Shown in pieces: positions 9,442 through 20,681 of a stretch of DNA of 64,000 nt (position 1 is its first letter; each line of letters opens with the position of its first letter). Source of the DNA: Streptomyces sp. WMMC500. Its GTDB lineage: Bacteria > Actinomycetota > Actinomycetes > Streptomycetales > Streptomycetaceae. A program made the position numbers and the translations under genes. The stretch lies in contig NZ_CP114905.1 of NCBI RefSeq assembly GCF_027497195.1, forward strand, positions 558,001 to 622,000, in the 5' to 3' direction. Under the pieces are notes generated by a model. That model had not been told where the DNA came from. It saw only the letters and a list, made by a program, of their open reading frames with translations, and searched no databases.

Positions 9442-10224
9442 ATGCTGCACACTCTCGCCGTCGACGACGAGGAGCCCGCCCTGGCGGAGCTGGCGTACCT
9501 GCTGCGCCGCGACCCGCGGGTGGCCGAGGTGCAGACGGCCGGTGACGGGCAGCAGGCGCTGCTGGCCCTCGACCGGGCGCTGGCCTCGGGCCGTTCCGTG
9601 GACGCGGTCTTCCTCGACATCGGCATGCCGGGCCTGGACGGGCTGGCGCTGGCGCGGCTGATATCGCGGTTCGCGCACCCCCCGCGGGTGGTGTTCGTCA
9701 CCGCGCACGAGGACCACGCGGTGGAGGCGTTCGCGCTGCACGCCGCGGACTACGTGCTCAAGCCCGTGGCGCCGGAGCGGCTCGCGGAGGCGGTGCGCCG
9801 GTGCGCCCAGTCGGCCGCGGAGCCGGCGCCCGGGGAGCAGCCGGAGCAGGGCGGCGCGGCGCCGGAGCGGGCGGCGGTGCCGGACGAGGTCATCAGCGTC
9901 GAACTCGCCGGTGTCACGCGGTTCGTGCAGCGCAGCGAGGTGCTCTACGCCGAGGCCCAGGGCGACTACGCGCGGCTGCACACCGCCGGCGGCAGCCACC
10001 TCGTGCGCATCCCGCTCGCGACGCTGGAGGAGCGGTGGGGGGCGGCCGGTTTCGTACGCATCCACCGCAGCCACCTCGTCGCGCTGCACCACGTGCGCGA
10101 GCTGCGCATGGAGGCGGGGCGTACGTACGTCGTCCTCGGCGCGCACGTGCTGCCGGTCAGCCGTCGCCACACCCGTCAGGTCCGCGAGGTACTGGTCCGA
10201 CATCCACCGACGGCGGCGGTGTGA
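9442..10224 (+). CDS. LytTR-family response regulator
   Basis: This 260-residue regulator has a receiver domain (1-120) with D8/D9, phospho-acceptor Asp59 in AVFLDIGMPGLDG and Lys107 in DYVLKPVAP. An acidic, Pro-rich linker precedes a LytTR DNA-binding domain (about 148-252) containing the RIHRSHLVALHHV motif. It probably activates the transporter genes that follow. TAGGGT ends six bases before the ATG, suggesting a leaderless mRNA. The stop codon is one base before the GTG of the next gene, so translation is coupled. Confidence 0.9.
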   Translation: MLHTLAVDDEEPALAELAYLLRRDPRVAEVQTAGDGQQALLALDRALASGRSVDAVFLDIGMPGLDGLALARLISRFAHPPRVVFVTAHEDHAVEAFALHAADYVLKPVAPERLAEAVRRCAQSAAEPAPGEQPEQGGAAPERAAVPDEVISVELAGVTRFVQRSEVLYAEAQGDYARLHTAGGSHLVRIPLATLEERWGAAGFVRIHRSHLVALHHVRELRMEAGRTYVVLGAHVLPVSRRHTRQVREVLVRHPPTAAV

Positions 10225-10225
10225 C

Positions 10226-10837
10226 GTGGCGGGCGATCGGGGGATCTCCGGGACGAGGAACGGCACACGCAAGGGCCGCGCGCCGAACGGCCGCGCACCC
10301 TGGGCGAACACCCGCAAGAACGGCGCCCGGCAGAGCGGGACCCAGGAGAGCACACGGCAGGACGGCGACCCGGACGGCACGCAGCCCTCCGGAACACCCG
10401 ACGCCCGTGTGCCGCACGCCCGCACCCCGGCCGCCGCCCCGCCCGGACCCGCCGGCCCGCCGCCCCGCGTGACCGTCGCGCACCCCCGCACCCTCGCCGC
10501 CCGCAGCACCCAGCCCCTGCCCGGCAGCCGGGCCCTCGTCGCCGACGACCTCGGCCGGCAGACCCCGCTGGGCGACGTCTACCTCCGCTCCCTGATCCGC
10601 ACCCAACTGCGCCTCGCCGCGCTCGTCGTCGGCGCGCTCGCCGCCGTGCTCGGCGTGCTGCCGGTGCTGCTGGCGACGGTGCCGAGCGTGCGCGACGCCA
10701 CGCTGGCCGGCGTGCCCGTGCCCTGGCTGGTGATCGGGGTCGCGGTGCACCCGGTGATTCTCGCGCTGGCGTGGGTGTACCAGCGCCAGGCGCGCAAGAA
10801 CGAGGCCGAGTTCGCCGACCTGGTCGAGCGGTCGTGA
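10226..10837 (+). CDS. Small membrane protein preceding a symporter
   Basis: The product is about 203 residues from the GTG at 10226, immediately after the LytTR stop. The first ~80 residues are low-complexity (Gly/Arg/Thr/Pro). The conserved-looking part begins near RVTVAHPRT and contains two membrane helices (about 131-152 and 165-186) followed by a charged tail. A shorter protein starting at the GTG at 10469 is equally possible. It resembles the small membrane proteins that accompany sodium/solute symporters in actinomycetes. Its location between LytTR and the symporter gene implies a role as transporter partner. No enzymatic motif is seen. Confidence 0.65.
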   Translation: MAGDRGISGTRNGTRKGRAPNGRAPWANTRKNGARQSGTQESTRQDGDPDGTQPSGTPDARVPHARTPAAAPPGPAGPPPRVTVAHPRTLAARSTQPLPGSRALVADDLGRQTPLGDVYLRSLIRTQLRLAALVVGALAAVLGVLPVLLATVPSVRDATLAGVPVPWLVIGVAVHPVILALAWVYQRQARKNEAEFADLVERS

Positions 10838-10874
10838 GCGCGGTCGTGACCGCGGCCGTCACGGGGCACCGCAC

Positions 10875-12668
10875 GTGAACACCGTCCAGCCGGCCGTCGC
10901 CGTGACCGTCGTCTGCGTCGCCACGGCCCTCTTCGGTGTGTACGGGCTGCGCCCCGGCCGCGCCACCTCCGACTTCTACGTCGCCTCCCGCGCGGTGACG
11001 CCGCTGCAGAACGCCTCCGCCATCGGCGGCGAGTACCTGTCGGCGGCGTCCTTCCTCGGCATCGCGGGCCTGGTGCTCGCGTACGGCGCCGACATGCTCT
11101 GGTACGGCGTCGGCTACACCGCCGGCTACCTGGTCCTCCTCGCCTTCGTCGCGGCGCCGATGCGCCGCTCCGGCGCGTACACCGTCCCGGACTTCGCCGA
11201 GGCCCGGCTGCAGTCCACACGCGTGCGGCAGCTCGCCTCGGTGCTCGTCGTCCTCATCGGCTGGCTGTACCTGCTGCCGCAACTCCAGGGCGCGGGGCTC
11301 ACGCTGCGCACGGTCACCGGCGCGCCGCTGTGGGTCGGTCCGGTGGCCGTCGCGGCGGTGGTGATGACGACCGTCGCCTCCGGCGGCATGCGCAGCGTCA
11401 CGGCGGTGCAGGCGTTCCAGTACTGGCTGAAGCTGACGGCGCTCGCGGTGCCGGTGGTCTTCCTGTTGCTGGCCTGGCGCGCGGACGGCGCGCCGTGGCC
11501 GGACGCCGACGCGCCGCCGCGGTTCCGGGACACGACGACGGTCACCGTGCACCAGGCGGTCGACGTACGGGTCGAGGATCCGGTGCGGGTCACGGTGCAC
11601 GGCCGGCTCGACGGCGAGCGGCTGGACGGGGAGCGGGTGCGCGTCGGCCCCGGCGTGCACGCGATCGGCGCGGAGACCCGGGTGCGGTTCCCCGCCGGCA
11701 CCGACGTGCCGCACCCGGTGGACGAGGAGCCCGTCGACGGGCTCAACTGGACGCGCCCGCTGTCCGGTACGGAGCACCCGGGCTACGGTACGTACTCGCT
11801 GCTCATCGCCACCCTGCTGGGCACCATGGGCCTGCCGCACGTCATCGTCCGCTTCTACACCAACCCCGACGGCCCGGCCGCCCGCCGCACCACCTGGACC
11901 GTGCTGTGGCTGCTCGCCGCCTTCTACCTGCTGCCGCCGCTCTACGGCGCCCTCGGCCGCCTCTACACGCCCGAACTCCTTATGACCGGCCGCACGGACG
12001 CCACGCTGCTGCTGCTCCCCGACCGGCTCCTCGGCGGCGGCCCGGCGGCGGCGGTCCTCGGCACGCTGCTGACGGCCGGCGCGTTCGCGGCGTTCCTGTC
12101 CACCGCCTCCGGCCTGACGATGTCCGTCGCGGGCGTGCTGGGGCAGGAGTTGGAGCGCAGACGGGCCCGGCGGGCGACCGGCCCGCCGGGCAAGGCGGCC
12201 GACGCCCGCGCGGAGGTGCGGGCGACCGTGCTGCGGCTGCGGCTCGCCGGGGTGGCCGCGGCGGCGGTGCCCTGCGTGGCGTCGCTGGTGGTCGTGGAGC
12301 GGCCCGTCGCGGACGTGGTGGGGCTGGCGTTCGCGGTCGCGGCCTCGTCGTTCTGCCCGCTGCTGCTGCTCGGCATCTGGTGGCGCGGGCTGACCCCGCA
12401 GGGCGCCGCGGCCGGGCTGCTCACCGGCGGCGGGGCGGCGCTGGCGACGGTGGCGGCGACGATGTTCGGGGTGCAGTTCGGCGGCTGGCCGGGGGCGTTG
12501 CTGGCGCGGCCCGCGGCGTGGACGGTGCCGCTGGCGTTCGCGGTGATGGTCGGGGTCTCGTTGCTGACGCGGCGCAGCGTGCCCAGCGGTACGGCGCACG
12601 CCCTGCTGCGGCTGCACGCGCCCGAGTCGCTGGACCTGCCGCGCCGCCCGGGGCGTACGGCCGGCTGA
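10875..12668 (+). CDS. Sodium/solute symporter (SSF family), ActP-like
   Basis: This 597-residue SSF transporter has about 13 membrane helices. Typical SSF segments are visible: SDFYVASRAVTPLQNASAIGGEYLSAASFLG near 30-60 and GTMGLPHVIVRFYTNP near 310, as in acetate/pyruvate permeases of the ActP/MctC group. It differs from the second symporter below by a hydrophilic insertion at about 205-300, which is Val/Asp/Arg-rich and probably extracytoplasmic. The GTG start is at 10875. It is in the LytS/LytTR operon, so its substrate is likely a short carboxylate and its expression controlled by that system. Confidence 0.85.
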   Translation: MNTVQPAVAVTVVCVATALFGVYGLRPGRATSDFYVASRAVTPLQNASAIGGEYLSAASFLGIAGLVLAYGADMLWYGVGYTAGYLVLLAFVAAPMRRSGAYTVPDFAEARLQSTRVRQLASVLVVLIGWLYLLPQLQGAGLTLRTVTGAPLWVGPVAVAAVVMTTVASGGMRSVTAVQAFQYWLKLTALAVPVVFLLLAWRADGAPWPDADAPPRFRDTTTVTVHQAVDVRVEDPVRVTVHGRLDGERLDGERVRVGPGVHAIGAETRVRFPAGTDVPHPVDEEPVDGLNWTRPLSGTEHPGYGTYSLLIATLLGTMGLPHVIVRFYTNPDGPAARRTTWTVLWLLAAFYLLPPLYGALGRLYTPELLMTGRTDATLLLLPDRLLGGGPAAAVLGTLLTAGAFAAFLSTASGLTMSVAGVLGQELERRRARRATGPPGKAADARAEVRATVLRLRLAGVAAAAVPCVASLVVVERPVADVVGLAFAVAASSFCPLLLLGIWWRGLTPQGAAAGLLTGGGAALATVAATMFGVQFGGWPGALLARPAAWTVPLAFAVMVGVSLLTRRSVPSGTAHALLRLHAPESLDLPRRPGRTAG

Positions 12669-12877
12669 CCGACCCGCCCGTGGCACCTCCCGGCCGGCCG
12701 CGTACGGCGGGCCGACCGACCGCTCGTCGCGCCTTCGCTACCGCTCGGCGCATCCGCGCGGCCGTTCACGGCACCGTCGCCGCGCGGCGGCTCGCGCGGC
12801 GGTCCGCGCCCTTCTACGGTGGCCGCGCCCGGCCCGTCCGGACACCCCCGTCCCCGAAGGCGCCCATGGAGGCCGCG

Positions 12878-13240
12878 ATGAGCAGCACACCCCCGACCGG
12901 AAGATCGCCGGACGTGTACGAGGAAGTACAGCAGAGCGAGGAGTTCGGGGAGCTGCGACGCGCGCACCGTTCGTTCGCGTTTCCGCTGACCATCGGATTC
13001 ATCGCCTGGTACCTGCTGTACGTGCTGCTGTCGAACTACGCGGGCGGCTTCATGGGCACCGAGGTCGTCGGCAACATCAACGTGGCGTTCGTGCTGGGCA
13101 TCGCGCAGTTCGTCACCACGTTCGCCATCGCGTGGTGGTACGCGCGGCACGCCGCCGCGAAGCTCGACCCCAGGTCCGAGCAGCTCAAGGTCGCGGTCGA
13201 GGGCCGGGTCAACGGCGACAGCACGGAGGTCGGGAAATGA
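12878..13240 (+). CDS. DUF485 membrane protein (symporter small partner)
   Basis: This 120-residue protein has a charged N-terminus ending in FGELRRAHRSFAFPLTIGF and two membrane helices (about 45-65 and 80-102), typical of DUF485 proteins encoded just before ActP-type symporters. GGAGG lies five bases before the ATG at 12878. An upstream in-frame ATG at 12866 overlaps that ribosome binding site and is less likely. The stop overlaps the start of the next symporter by four bases (ATGA). The function is presumed assembly or regulation of the symporter. Confidence 0.85.
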   Translation: MSSTPPTGRSPDVYEEVQQSEEFGELRRAHRSFAFPLTIGFIAWYLLYVLLSNYAGGFMGTEVVGNINVAFVLGIAQFVTTFAIAWWYARHAAAKLDPRSEQLKVAVEGRVNGDSTEVGK

Positions 13241-14877
13241 CGGGCGCCACCACGAACGCGCTCCAGATGGTCGCCCAGTCGGAGCCGGGCGAGCACCGCA
13301 CGCTGATCGTCACGCTCTTCTCGGTGTTCGTGGCGCTCACGCTGGCCGTGACGGTGTGGGCCGGGCGCAAGACGAAGGACGCCACCGACTACTACGCGGG
13401 CGGCCGGTCCTTCACGGGCTTCCAGAACGGGCTGGCGATCTCCGGGGACTACATGTCCGCGGCCTCCTTCCTCGGCATCGCCGGCGCCATCGCACTCGCG
13501 GGTTACGACGGGTTCCTGTACTCCATCGGCTTCCTGGTCGCCTGGCTGGTCGCGCTGCTGCTGGTCGCGGAACCGCTGCGCAACTCGGGCCGGTTCACCA
13601 TGGGTGACGTGCTCGCGTACCGGATGCGCCAGCGTCCCGTACGCACCGCGGCCGGGGTGTCGACCATCGTCGTGTCGATCTTCTACCTGCTGGCGCAGAT
13701 GGTCGGTGCGGGGGCGCTCGTCGCCCTGCTGCTGGGGATCACCGGCGACGCCGGCAAGAACCTCATCGTGGTCCTCGTCGGCCTGGTGATGATCCTGTAC
13801 GTGACCATCGGCGGCATGAAGGGCACCACGTGGGTGCAGATCATCAAGGCCGTGCTGCTGATCCTGGGCACCCTGCTGATCACGATACTGGTGCTGGCGA
13901 AGTTCGACTTCAACATCTCCGAGTTGCTGGGCGCCGCCGCGGACAACTCCGGCAAGGGCGCGGCGTTCCTGGAGCCGGGCCTGAAGTACGGAGTGACGAC
14001 CACCTCGAAGATCGACTTCATCTCGCTGGGCGTCGCGCTGGTGCTGGGCACCGCGGGCCTGCCGCACATCCTGATCCGCTTCTACACGGTGCCGACCGCG
14101 CAGACCGCGCGTAAGTCCGTGCTCTGGGCGATCGGCATCATCGGCGGCTTCTACCTGATGACCATCGCGCTGGGCTTCGGCGCCGCCGCGCTGATCAAAC
14201 AGGAGACCATCGTCGAGTCCAACCCGGCGGGCAATACCGCGGCACCACTACTGGCGGAGGAGATCGGCGGCGGAGCGGGATCCACCGGAGGCGCGATCCT
14301 GCTGGCGATGATCTCCGCGGTCGCCTTCGCCACGATCCTCGCGGTCGTCGCCGGACTGACCCTGGCGTCCTCGTCGTCGTTCGCGCACGACCTGTACGCC
14401 AACGTCATCCGCAAGGGCAAGGCGACCGAGAAGGAGGAGATCGCCGCGGCCCGGATCGCCGCCATAGGGATCGGCGCGGTCGCCATCCTCCTGGGCGTCT
14501 TCGCGGGGAACCTCAACGTCGCCGGGCTGGTGGCCCTGGCCTTCGCGGTGGCGGCGTCGGCGAACCTGCCGACGATCCTCTACAGCCTGTTCTGGAAGCG
14601 GTTCACCACCCAGGGCGCGCTGTGGTCGATCTACGGCGGCCTGTCCACCTCGGTGTTCCTGGTGCTGTTCTCCCCGGTGGTCTCCGGCAAGGAGACCAGC
14701 ATGTGGCCGGGCGTGGACTTCCAGTGGTTCCCGCTGGAGAACCCGGGGCTGATCTCCATCCCGGCCGGCTTCCTCCTCGGCTGGCTCGGCTCGATCCTGT
14801 CGAAGGACGAGGACGCCACCGGCAAGAAGTACGCCGAACTGGAGGTCCGCTCCCTCACCGGCGCCGGCGCCCACTAG
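13237..14877 (+). CDS. Cation/acetate symporter, ActP-like (SSF family)
   Basis: The product is 546 residues with about 13 membrane helices. SSF signatures include DYYAGGRSFTGFQNGLAISGDYMSAASFLG near 45-75, YVTIGGMKGTTWVQIIKA, GTAGLPHILIRFYTVP and the late LALAFAVAASANLPTILYSLFWKRFT, which closely match ActP/MctC acetate-pyruvate carriers. The ATG overlaps the DUF485 stop and has GGAGGT seven bases upstream. It is the second SSF transporter in the same LytS/LytTR-led cluster. It probably shares the substrate class with the first or differs in affinity. A strong hairpin follows the stop. Confidence 0.88.
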   Translation: MTGATTNALQMVAQSEPGEHRTLIVTLFSVFVALTLAVTVWAGRKTKDATDYYAGGRSFTGFQNGLAISGDYMSAASFLGIAGAIALAGYDGFLYSIGFLVAWLVALLLVAEPLRNSGRFTMGDVLAYRMRQRPVRTAAGVSTIVVSIFYLLAQMVGAGALVALLLGITGDAGKNLIVVLVGLVMILYVTIGGMKGTTWVQIIKAVLLILGTLLITILVLAKFDFNISELLGAAADNSGKGAAFLEPGLKYGVTTTSKIDFISLGVALVLGTAGLPHILIRFYTVPTAQTARKSVLWAIGIIGGFYLMTIALGFGAAALIKQETIVESNPAGNTAAPLLAEEIGGGAGSTGGAILLAMISAVAFATILAVVAGLTLASSSSFAHDLYANVIRKGKATEKEEIAAARIAAIGIGAVAILLGVFAGNLNVAGLVALAFAVAASANLPTILYSLFWKRFTTQGALWSIYGGLSTSVFLVLFSPVVSGKETSMWPGVDFQWFPLENPGLISIPAGFLLGWLGSILSKDEDATGKKYAELEVRSLTGAGAH

Positions 14878-14882
14878 CCGCC

Positions 14883-14905
14883 GCCGGCCGCCAGCGGCGG
14901 CCGGC
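14883..14905. terminator. Hairpin terminator after the symporter gene
   Basis: Perfect 10-bp stem GCCGGCCGCC (14883-14892), loop AGC, GGCGGCCGGC (14896-14905), six bases after the symporter stop. There is no U tract, as is usual for actinomycete terminators. Confidence 0.6.
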
Positions 14906-14996
14906 CGGCGGTGCCCGAGCGCCTGCCGTCCGGTCGTCACCCACCCCCCTCCCCGGGGGCGGGGCACCCTCCTCCGCCCCGCCCCCTCCCCCACCT

Positions 14997-15037
14997 CCCG
15001 CGGGCCCGCGGGGACCGTGACCTCACGGGCCCGCGGG
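14997..15037. terminator. Second hairpin between convergent genes
   Basis: CCCGCGGGCCCG (14997-15008) pairs with CGGGCCCGCGGG (15026-15037) across a 17-base loop, ending eight bases before the stop codon of the convergent LysR gene. It can serve transcripts from both sides. Confidence 0.55.
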
Positions 15038-15044
15038 TCTTCGG

Positions 15045-15956
15045 CTACCCGACCGTCTCCTTCGCCCGTATCCGCAGGGCGTCGAGCGCGACGCGCACGG
15101 CGGGACTGCCCGTCGCGCCGCGCCGGGTGACCGTGAGGAACGTACGGGACGGGGTCGGCGCCCCGCTGATCCGCAGCCTGCGGATCGACGGCACCCCGGA
15201 GAGCTGCGCGAGCCGGGGCACGAGCGCGACGCCGAGGCCGTGCGAGACCATCACCGCCGTCACCGTCCAGTCGCACGCCTCGTGGGTCACGTTCGGCCCG
15301 AAGCCCGCCGCGCTGCAGGCGGCGAGCACGTGCTGCCGCGACCAGACGCCCGGCGGGCCGATGATCCACCGCTCCTCCTCCGCCTCGGCGAGCCGGATGG
15401 ACGTGCGCGCGGCCAGCGGGTGGTCCTCGGGCACGACCAGGTCGAAGGGGTCCTCGATGAGGGTGTGCTGTTCGAAGCGCTGGTCGCCCTGGGCCGGGGC
15501 GTCGGCGGACGCCTCCACCACGGAGAGGTCCGTCTCGCCGTCGAACAGCAGGTCGTAGCAGTCCGCCGGCTCGGCCTCGCGCAGCCGTACGTCGAGTCGC
15601 GGGTACTCCGCGCGCAGCCCGCCGGCCACGGGCGCCAGCAGCCGGCACATCGCGCTGGGGAAGCCGGACATGCGCAGTTCCCCGGCCGGCTCCTCGTCGA
15701 GCGCGTGGAGTTCGGCCGCCGCCCGCTCCCACTGCGCCTCGATGGTGTCGGCGTGCGCGAGCAGTCCGCGCGCCGCGGGCGTGAGCCGCACCCGGCGCCC
15801 CTGCGGCTCCAGCAGCCGGACGTCCAGTTCCCGGCCCAACTGCCGGATCTGCTGGGAGGCGGCGGAGGGGGTGAGGTGGAGGGACTCGGCCGCGGCGGTC
15901 ACGGTGCCGTAGTACGCGACCGCGCGCAGCACGCGCAGCCGGCGCAGGTCAATCAT
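15045..15956 (-). CDS. LysR-family transcriptional regulator
   Basis: The product is 303 residues. The N-terminal winged helix is MIDLRRLRVLRAVAYYGTVTAAAESLHLTPSAASQQIRQLGRELDVRLLEP, the classic LysR HTH with LTPSAASQQI as recognition helix. The effector-binding domain covers about 90-300. It is divergent from the small zinc-ribbon gene and the sulfatase, about 150 bp away, and so may control them. The effector is not deducible. The start is the ATG at 15956, matching the family N-terminus. Confidence 0.88.
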   Translation of the reverse strand: MIDLRRLRVLRAVAYYGTVTAAAESLHLTPSAASQQIRQLGRELDVRLLEPQGRRVRLTPAARGLLAHADTIEAQWERAAAELHALDEEPAGELRMSGFPSAMCRLLAPVAGGLRAEYPRLDVRLREAEPADCYDLLFDGETDLSVVEASADAPAQGDQRFEQHTLIEDPFDLVVPEDHPLAARTSIRLAEAEEERWIIGPPGVWSRQHVLAACSAAGFGPNVTHEACDWTVTAVMVSHGLGVALVPRLAQLSGVPSIRRLRISGAPTPSRTFLTVTRRGATGSPAVRVALDALRIRAKETVG

Positions 15957-16109
15957 GTAGGCGCTCCTTCACGATGCCGTCCATAAATCCAACCTAGACC
16001 TGCACGAACGGAACTTCCATGCTGGGGAGTGAAGGAACGCGGGCCCGGGCAGAGGGGCCGCGGCCGGACGAGAACCGCCGGAGGATACGGCGGGGAGAGG
16101 ACATCCGAG

Positions 16110-16367
16110 TTGTTCGAGGGTCACTGCCCCCACTGCGGCTGGGCGGACAGCACGCCGTTCCACACGGTCTCACGTCACCGTACGGGCGACGGAATGACGA
16201 TCTGGACCCGGTGCCAGTGCGGCTCCCTGCAGATGCGGACGGTCGACGCGGGCGGCGGCCGCATCGTCACGCGCGGGCGCCCGGCGCCGGACGCGGTCCG
16301 CGGGCCGTACCCGGGAACCGCTCGGCAGCCGCAGGCGGCGCGGGTAGAAAGGTGCCATGACCGCTGA
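16110..16367 (+). CDS. Small zinc-ribbon-like protein
   Basis: This is an 85-residue product from a TTG start at 16110, chosen because GAGAGG lies nine bases upstream. The sequence begins MFEGHCPHCGWADSTPF and later has WTRCQCGSLQMRTVD, so CxxC plus CxC could bind one zinc ion. The C-terminal 30 residues are disordered-looking. It overlaps the sulfatase start by 11 bases, so the two are translationally coupled. It looks like a conserved small actinomycete protein of unknown function. A longer frame from a GTG at 16029 is open but lacks a good ribosome binding site. Confidence 0.65.
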   Translation: MFEGHCPHCGWADSTPFHTVSRHRTGDGMTIWTRCQCGSLQMRTVDAGGGRIVTRGRPAPDAVRGPYPGTARQPQAARVERCHDR

Positions 16368-17880
16368 CGAACCGGCGCCGCCCAACATCCTGCTCATCAC
16401 CAGCGACCAGCAGCACTGGAACACCCTCGGCCGCGGGAACCCCGAGATCCGCACCCCGCACCTCGACCGGCTCGCCGCCGAGGGCACCGCCTTCGAGCGC
16501 GCCTACTGCCCCAACCCGACGTGCACGCCGACCCGCGCCTCGATGATCACCGGCAAGTACCCCAGCCAGCACGGCGCGTGGACGCTCGGCACCAAGCTGC
16601 CCGAGGACCAGCCCACGCTCGGCGGCCACCTGGGCGCCGCGGGCTATGCCACCTCGCTGGTCGGCAAGGCGCACTTCCAGCCGCTCGCGAGCACGGCGGA
16701 GCACCCGTCGATCGAGGCGTACCCGCTGCTGCAGGACCTGGACTTCTGGCGGGACTTCCACGGCCCGTACTACGGCTTCGACCACGTGGAGCTGGCCCGC
16801 AACCACACCGCGGAGGCGCACGCGGGCCAGCACTACGCGCTCTGGCTGGAGCAGCGGGGGCGGCCCGACTGGCGGCGCTGGTTCCGGCCGCCGACCGGCA
16901 CCCTGGACCCCGGCGTGCAGCACACCTGGCCGATCCCCGAGGAACTGCACTACAACGCCTGGATCGCCGAGCGCACCGGCGCGCTGCTTGAGGGGTACGC
17001 GGAGCGCGGCGAACCGTTTTTCTGCTGGGCGAGCTTCTTCGACCCGCACCCGCCCTACCTCGTGCCCGAGCCCTGGGACCGGATGTACGACCCGGAGGCC
17101 CTGACGGTGCCCGAGGCCGTCGCCGGCGAACACGACGGCAACCCGCCGCACTTCGCCCTCACCCAGCAGGACCGGCCGGACTTCTCGCCGTGGCGGGAGT
17201 CGGGGCAGTACGTCCACGGCTTCCACTCCCACCGGCTGCCGGCCGCCGAGCGGCGGCGGCTGGTGGCGACGTACTACGGGATGGTCAGCATGCTCGACGC
17301 GTACGTGGGCCGGATACTGGACCGGCTCGACGCGCTGGGACTGGCCGGGGACACGATCGTGGTGTTCACCACCGACCACGGGCACTTCTTCGGCCAGCAC
17401 GGACTGCAGGCCAAGGGCGCGTTCCACTACGAGGACCTGCTGCGGGTGCCGTTCCTCGTCCGTCTGCCCGGCCGGGTGCCCGCGGGGCGCGCCTCCTCCG
17501 CGCTGGTCTCGACCGTCGACCTGGCGCCGACGTTCCTGGAGCTGGCCGGGCTGCCGGTGCCGCGGGAGATGACCGGGGTCAGCCAGGCGGAGGTCTTCAC
17601 CGGCGGCGCGCAGCGCGCGCGGGACCACGTCATCTGCGAGTTCCGGCACGAGCCGACGGCGGTCAGCCTGCGCACGTACGTCGACGACCGCTACAAGCTG
17701 ACGGTCTATCAGGGACGGACGTACGGCGAGCTGTTCGACCTGCGCGCCGATCCGGGCGAGACGCGCAACCTGTGGGACGACCCGGGGAGCGCCGGGCTCA
17801 GGTCCGAGCTGCTGCTCCGGTACATCTGGGCCGAGCTGGGCAAGGAGCCGATGTGGATGCCGCGGGTGGCGGCGGCCTAG
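16357..17880 (+). CDS. Sulfatase (arylsulfatase / choline-sulfatase type), cytoplasmic
   Basis: The 507-residue product hydrolyses a sulfate ester, releasing sulfate. The formylglycine motif C56-T-P-T-R60 followed by ASMITG marks a cysteine-type sulfatase needing FGE maturation. Metal ligands include D17 and Q18 in LLITSDQQH and the DHGHFFGQHGL segment near 345. No signal peptide is present, so the enzyme should act on an imported substrate in the cytoplasm. The start overlaps the zinc-ribbon gene, with GAAAGG upstream. The divergent LysR is a plausible regulator. Confidence 0.88.
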   Translation: MTADEPAPPNILLITSDQQHWNTLGRGNPEIRTPHLDRLAAEGTAFERAYCPNPTCTPTRASMITGKYPSQHGAWTLGTKLPEDQPTLGGHLGAAGYATSLVGKAHFQPLASTAEHPSIEAYPLLQDLDFWRDFHGPYYGFDHVELARNHTAEAHAGQHYALWLEQRGRPDWRRWFRPPTGTLDPGVQHTWPIPEELHYNAWIAERTGALLEGYAERGEPFFCWASFFDPHPPYLVPEPWDRMYDPEALTVPEAVAGEHDGNPPHFALTQQDRPDFSPWRESGQYVHGFHSHRLPAAERRRLVATYYGMVSMLDAYVGRILDRLDALGLAGDTIVVFTTDHGHFFGQHGLQAKGAFHYEDLLRVPFLVRLPGRVPAGRASSALVSTVDLAPTFLELAGLPVPREMTGVSQAEVFTGGAQRARDHVICEFRHEPTAVSLRTYVDDRYKLTVYQGRTYGELFDLRADPGETRNLWDDPGSAGLRSELLLRYIWAELGKEPMWMPRVAAA

Positions 17881-17907
17881 CCGGCCCGGACGCTCCCCGG
17901 CGCGGGG

Positions 17908-20229
<2,322 letters not shown>

Positions 20230-20232
20230 GAG

Positions 20233-20256
20233 CGACATCCTAATCAAATTTGACTA
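20233..20256 (-). promoter_or_regulatory. Promoter and AT-rich palindrome before the UvrA-like gene
   Basis: The near-palindrome TAATCAAATTTGACTA (20241-20256) contains the perfect TCAAATTTGA core and lies in otherwise very GC-rich DNA over the STAS stop codon. On the reverse strand it directly precedes TAGGAT, a good -10 box, which ends seven bases before the ATG at 20229. This layout suggests a repressor operator at a leaderless promoter. Confidence 0.5.
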
Positions 20257-20681
20257 GCGATCACTCCCGGATTTTCTTCGGGCAGGGCGTCGGCCATCGT
20301 CGCCACCGGCCCGAGCGCGTCGAGCAGGCCGCAGTACCGCATGACCCGGTGCGCGGTCACCCCCTCGGGGCAGACCAGCCGCAGCTCGCCGCCGCGCTCG
20401 CCGGTGCGCCTGCGGGCGCGTACCAGTAACCGCAGTCCCGAGCAGTCCAGGAACTCCGTACCGCACAGGTCGATGACCACGCGCGGCGCGGCCGCGCCGG
20501 TGATCACATCGAGGTACGGCTCGACATCGAGCTGCGCGGCGAGGTCGATCTCGCCGTGCAGCTCCAGCACCGTGAATCCGTGCAGCCGGTAGCTCCGCGC
20601 GAAGCGCGACTCCACCCGGTCGGCGTGGTCGTCGCCGCCGGTACGCCACGAAGCTCCGGTCACGTCGTCTGTGTACACCAC
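20244..20681 (-). CDS. STAS-domain anti-sigma factor antagonist
   Basis: This 145-residue protein has a STAS domain at about 33-130. FTVLELHGEIDLAAQLDVEPYL and VVIDLCGTEFLDCSGLRLLVRARR carry the conserved D-C-S-G-L, where the Ser is the residue phosphorylated in SpoIIAA/RsbV-type antagonists by a partner kinase anti-sigma. It would control an alternative sigma factor by partner switching. No kinase or sigma partner is adjacent. The GTG start at 20681 is preceded by GGGGGAG. The gene ends where the UvrA-like gene begins. Confidence 0.82.
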   Translation of the reverse strand: MVYTDDVTGASWRTGGDDHADRVESRFARSYRLHGFTVLELHGEIDLAAQLDVEPYLDVITGAAAPRVVIDLCGTEFLDCSGLRLLVRARRRTGERGGELRLVCPEGVTAHRVMRYCGLLDALGPVATMADALPEENPGVIASQI

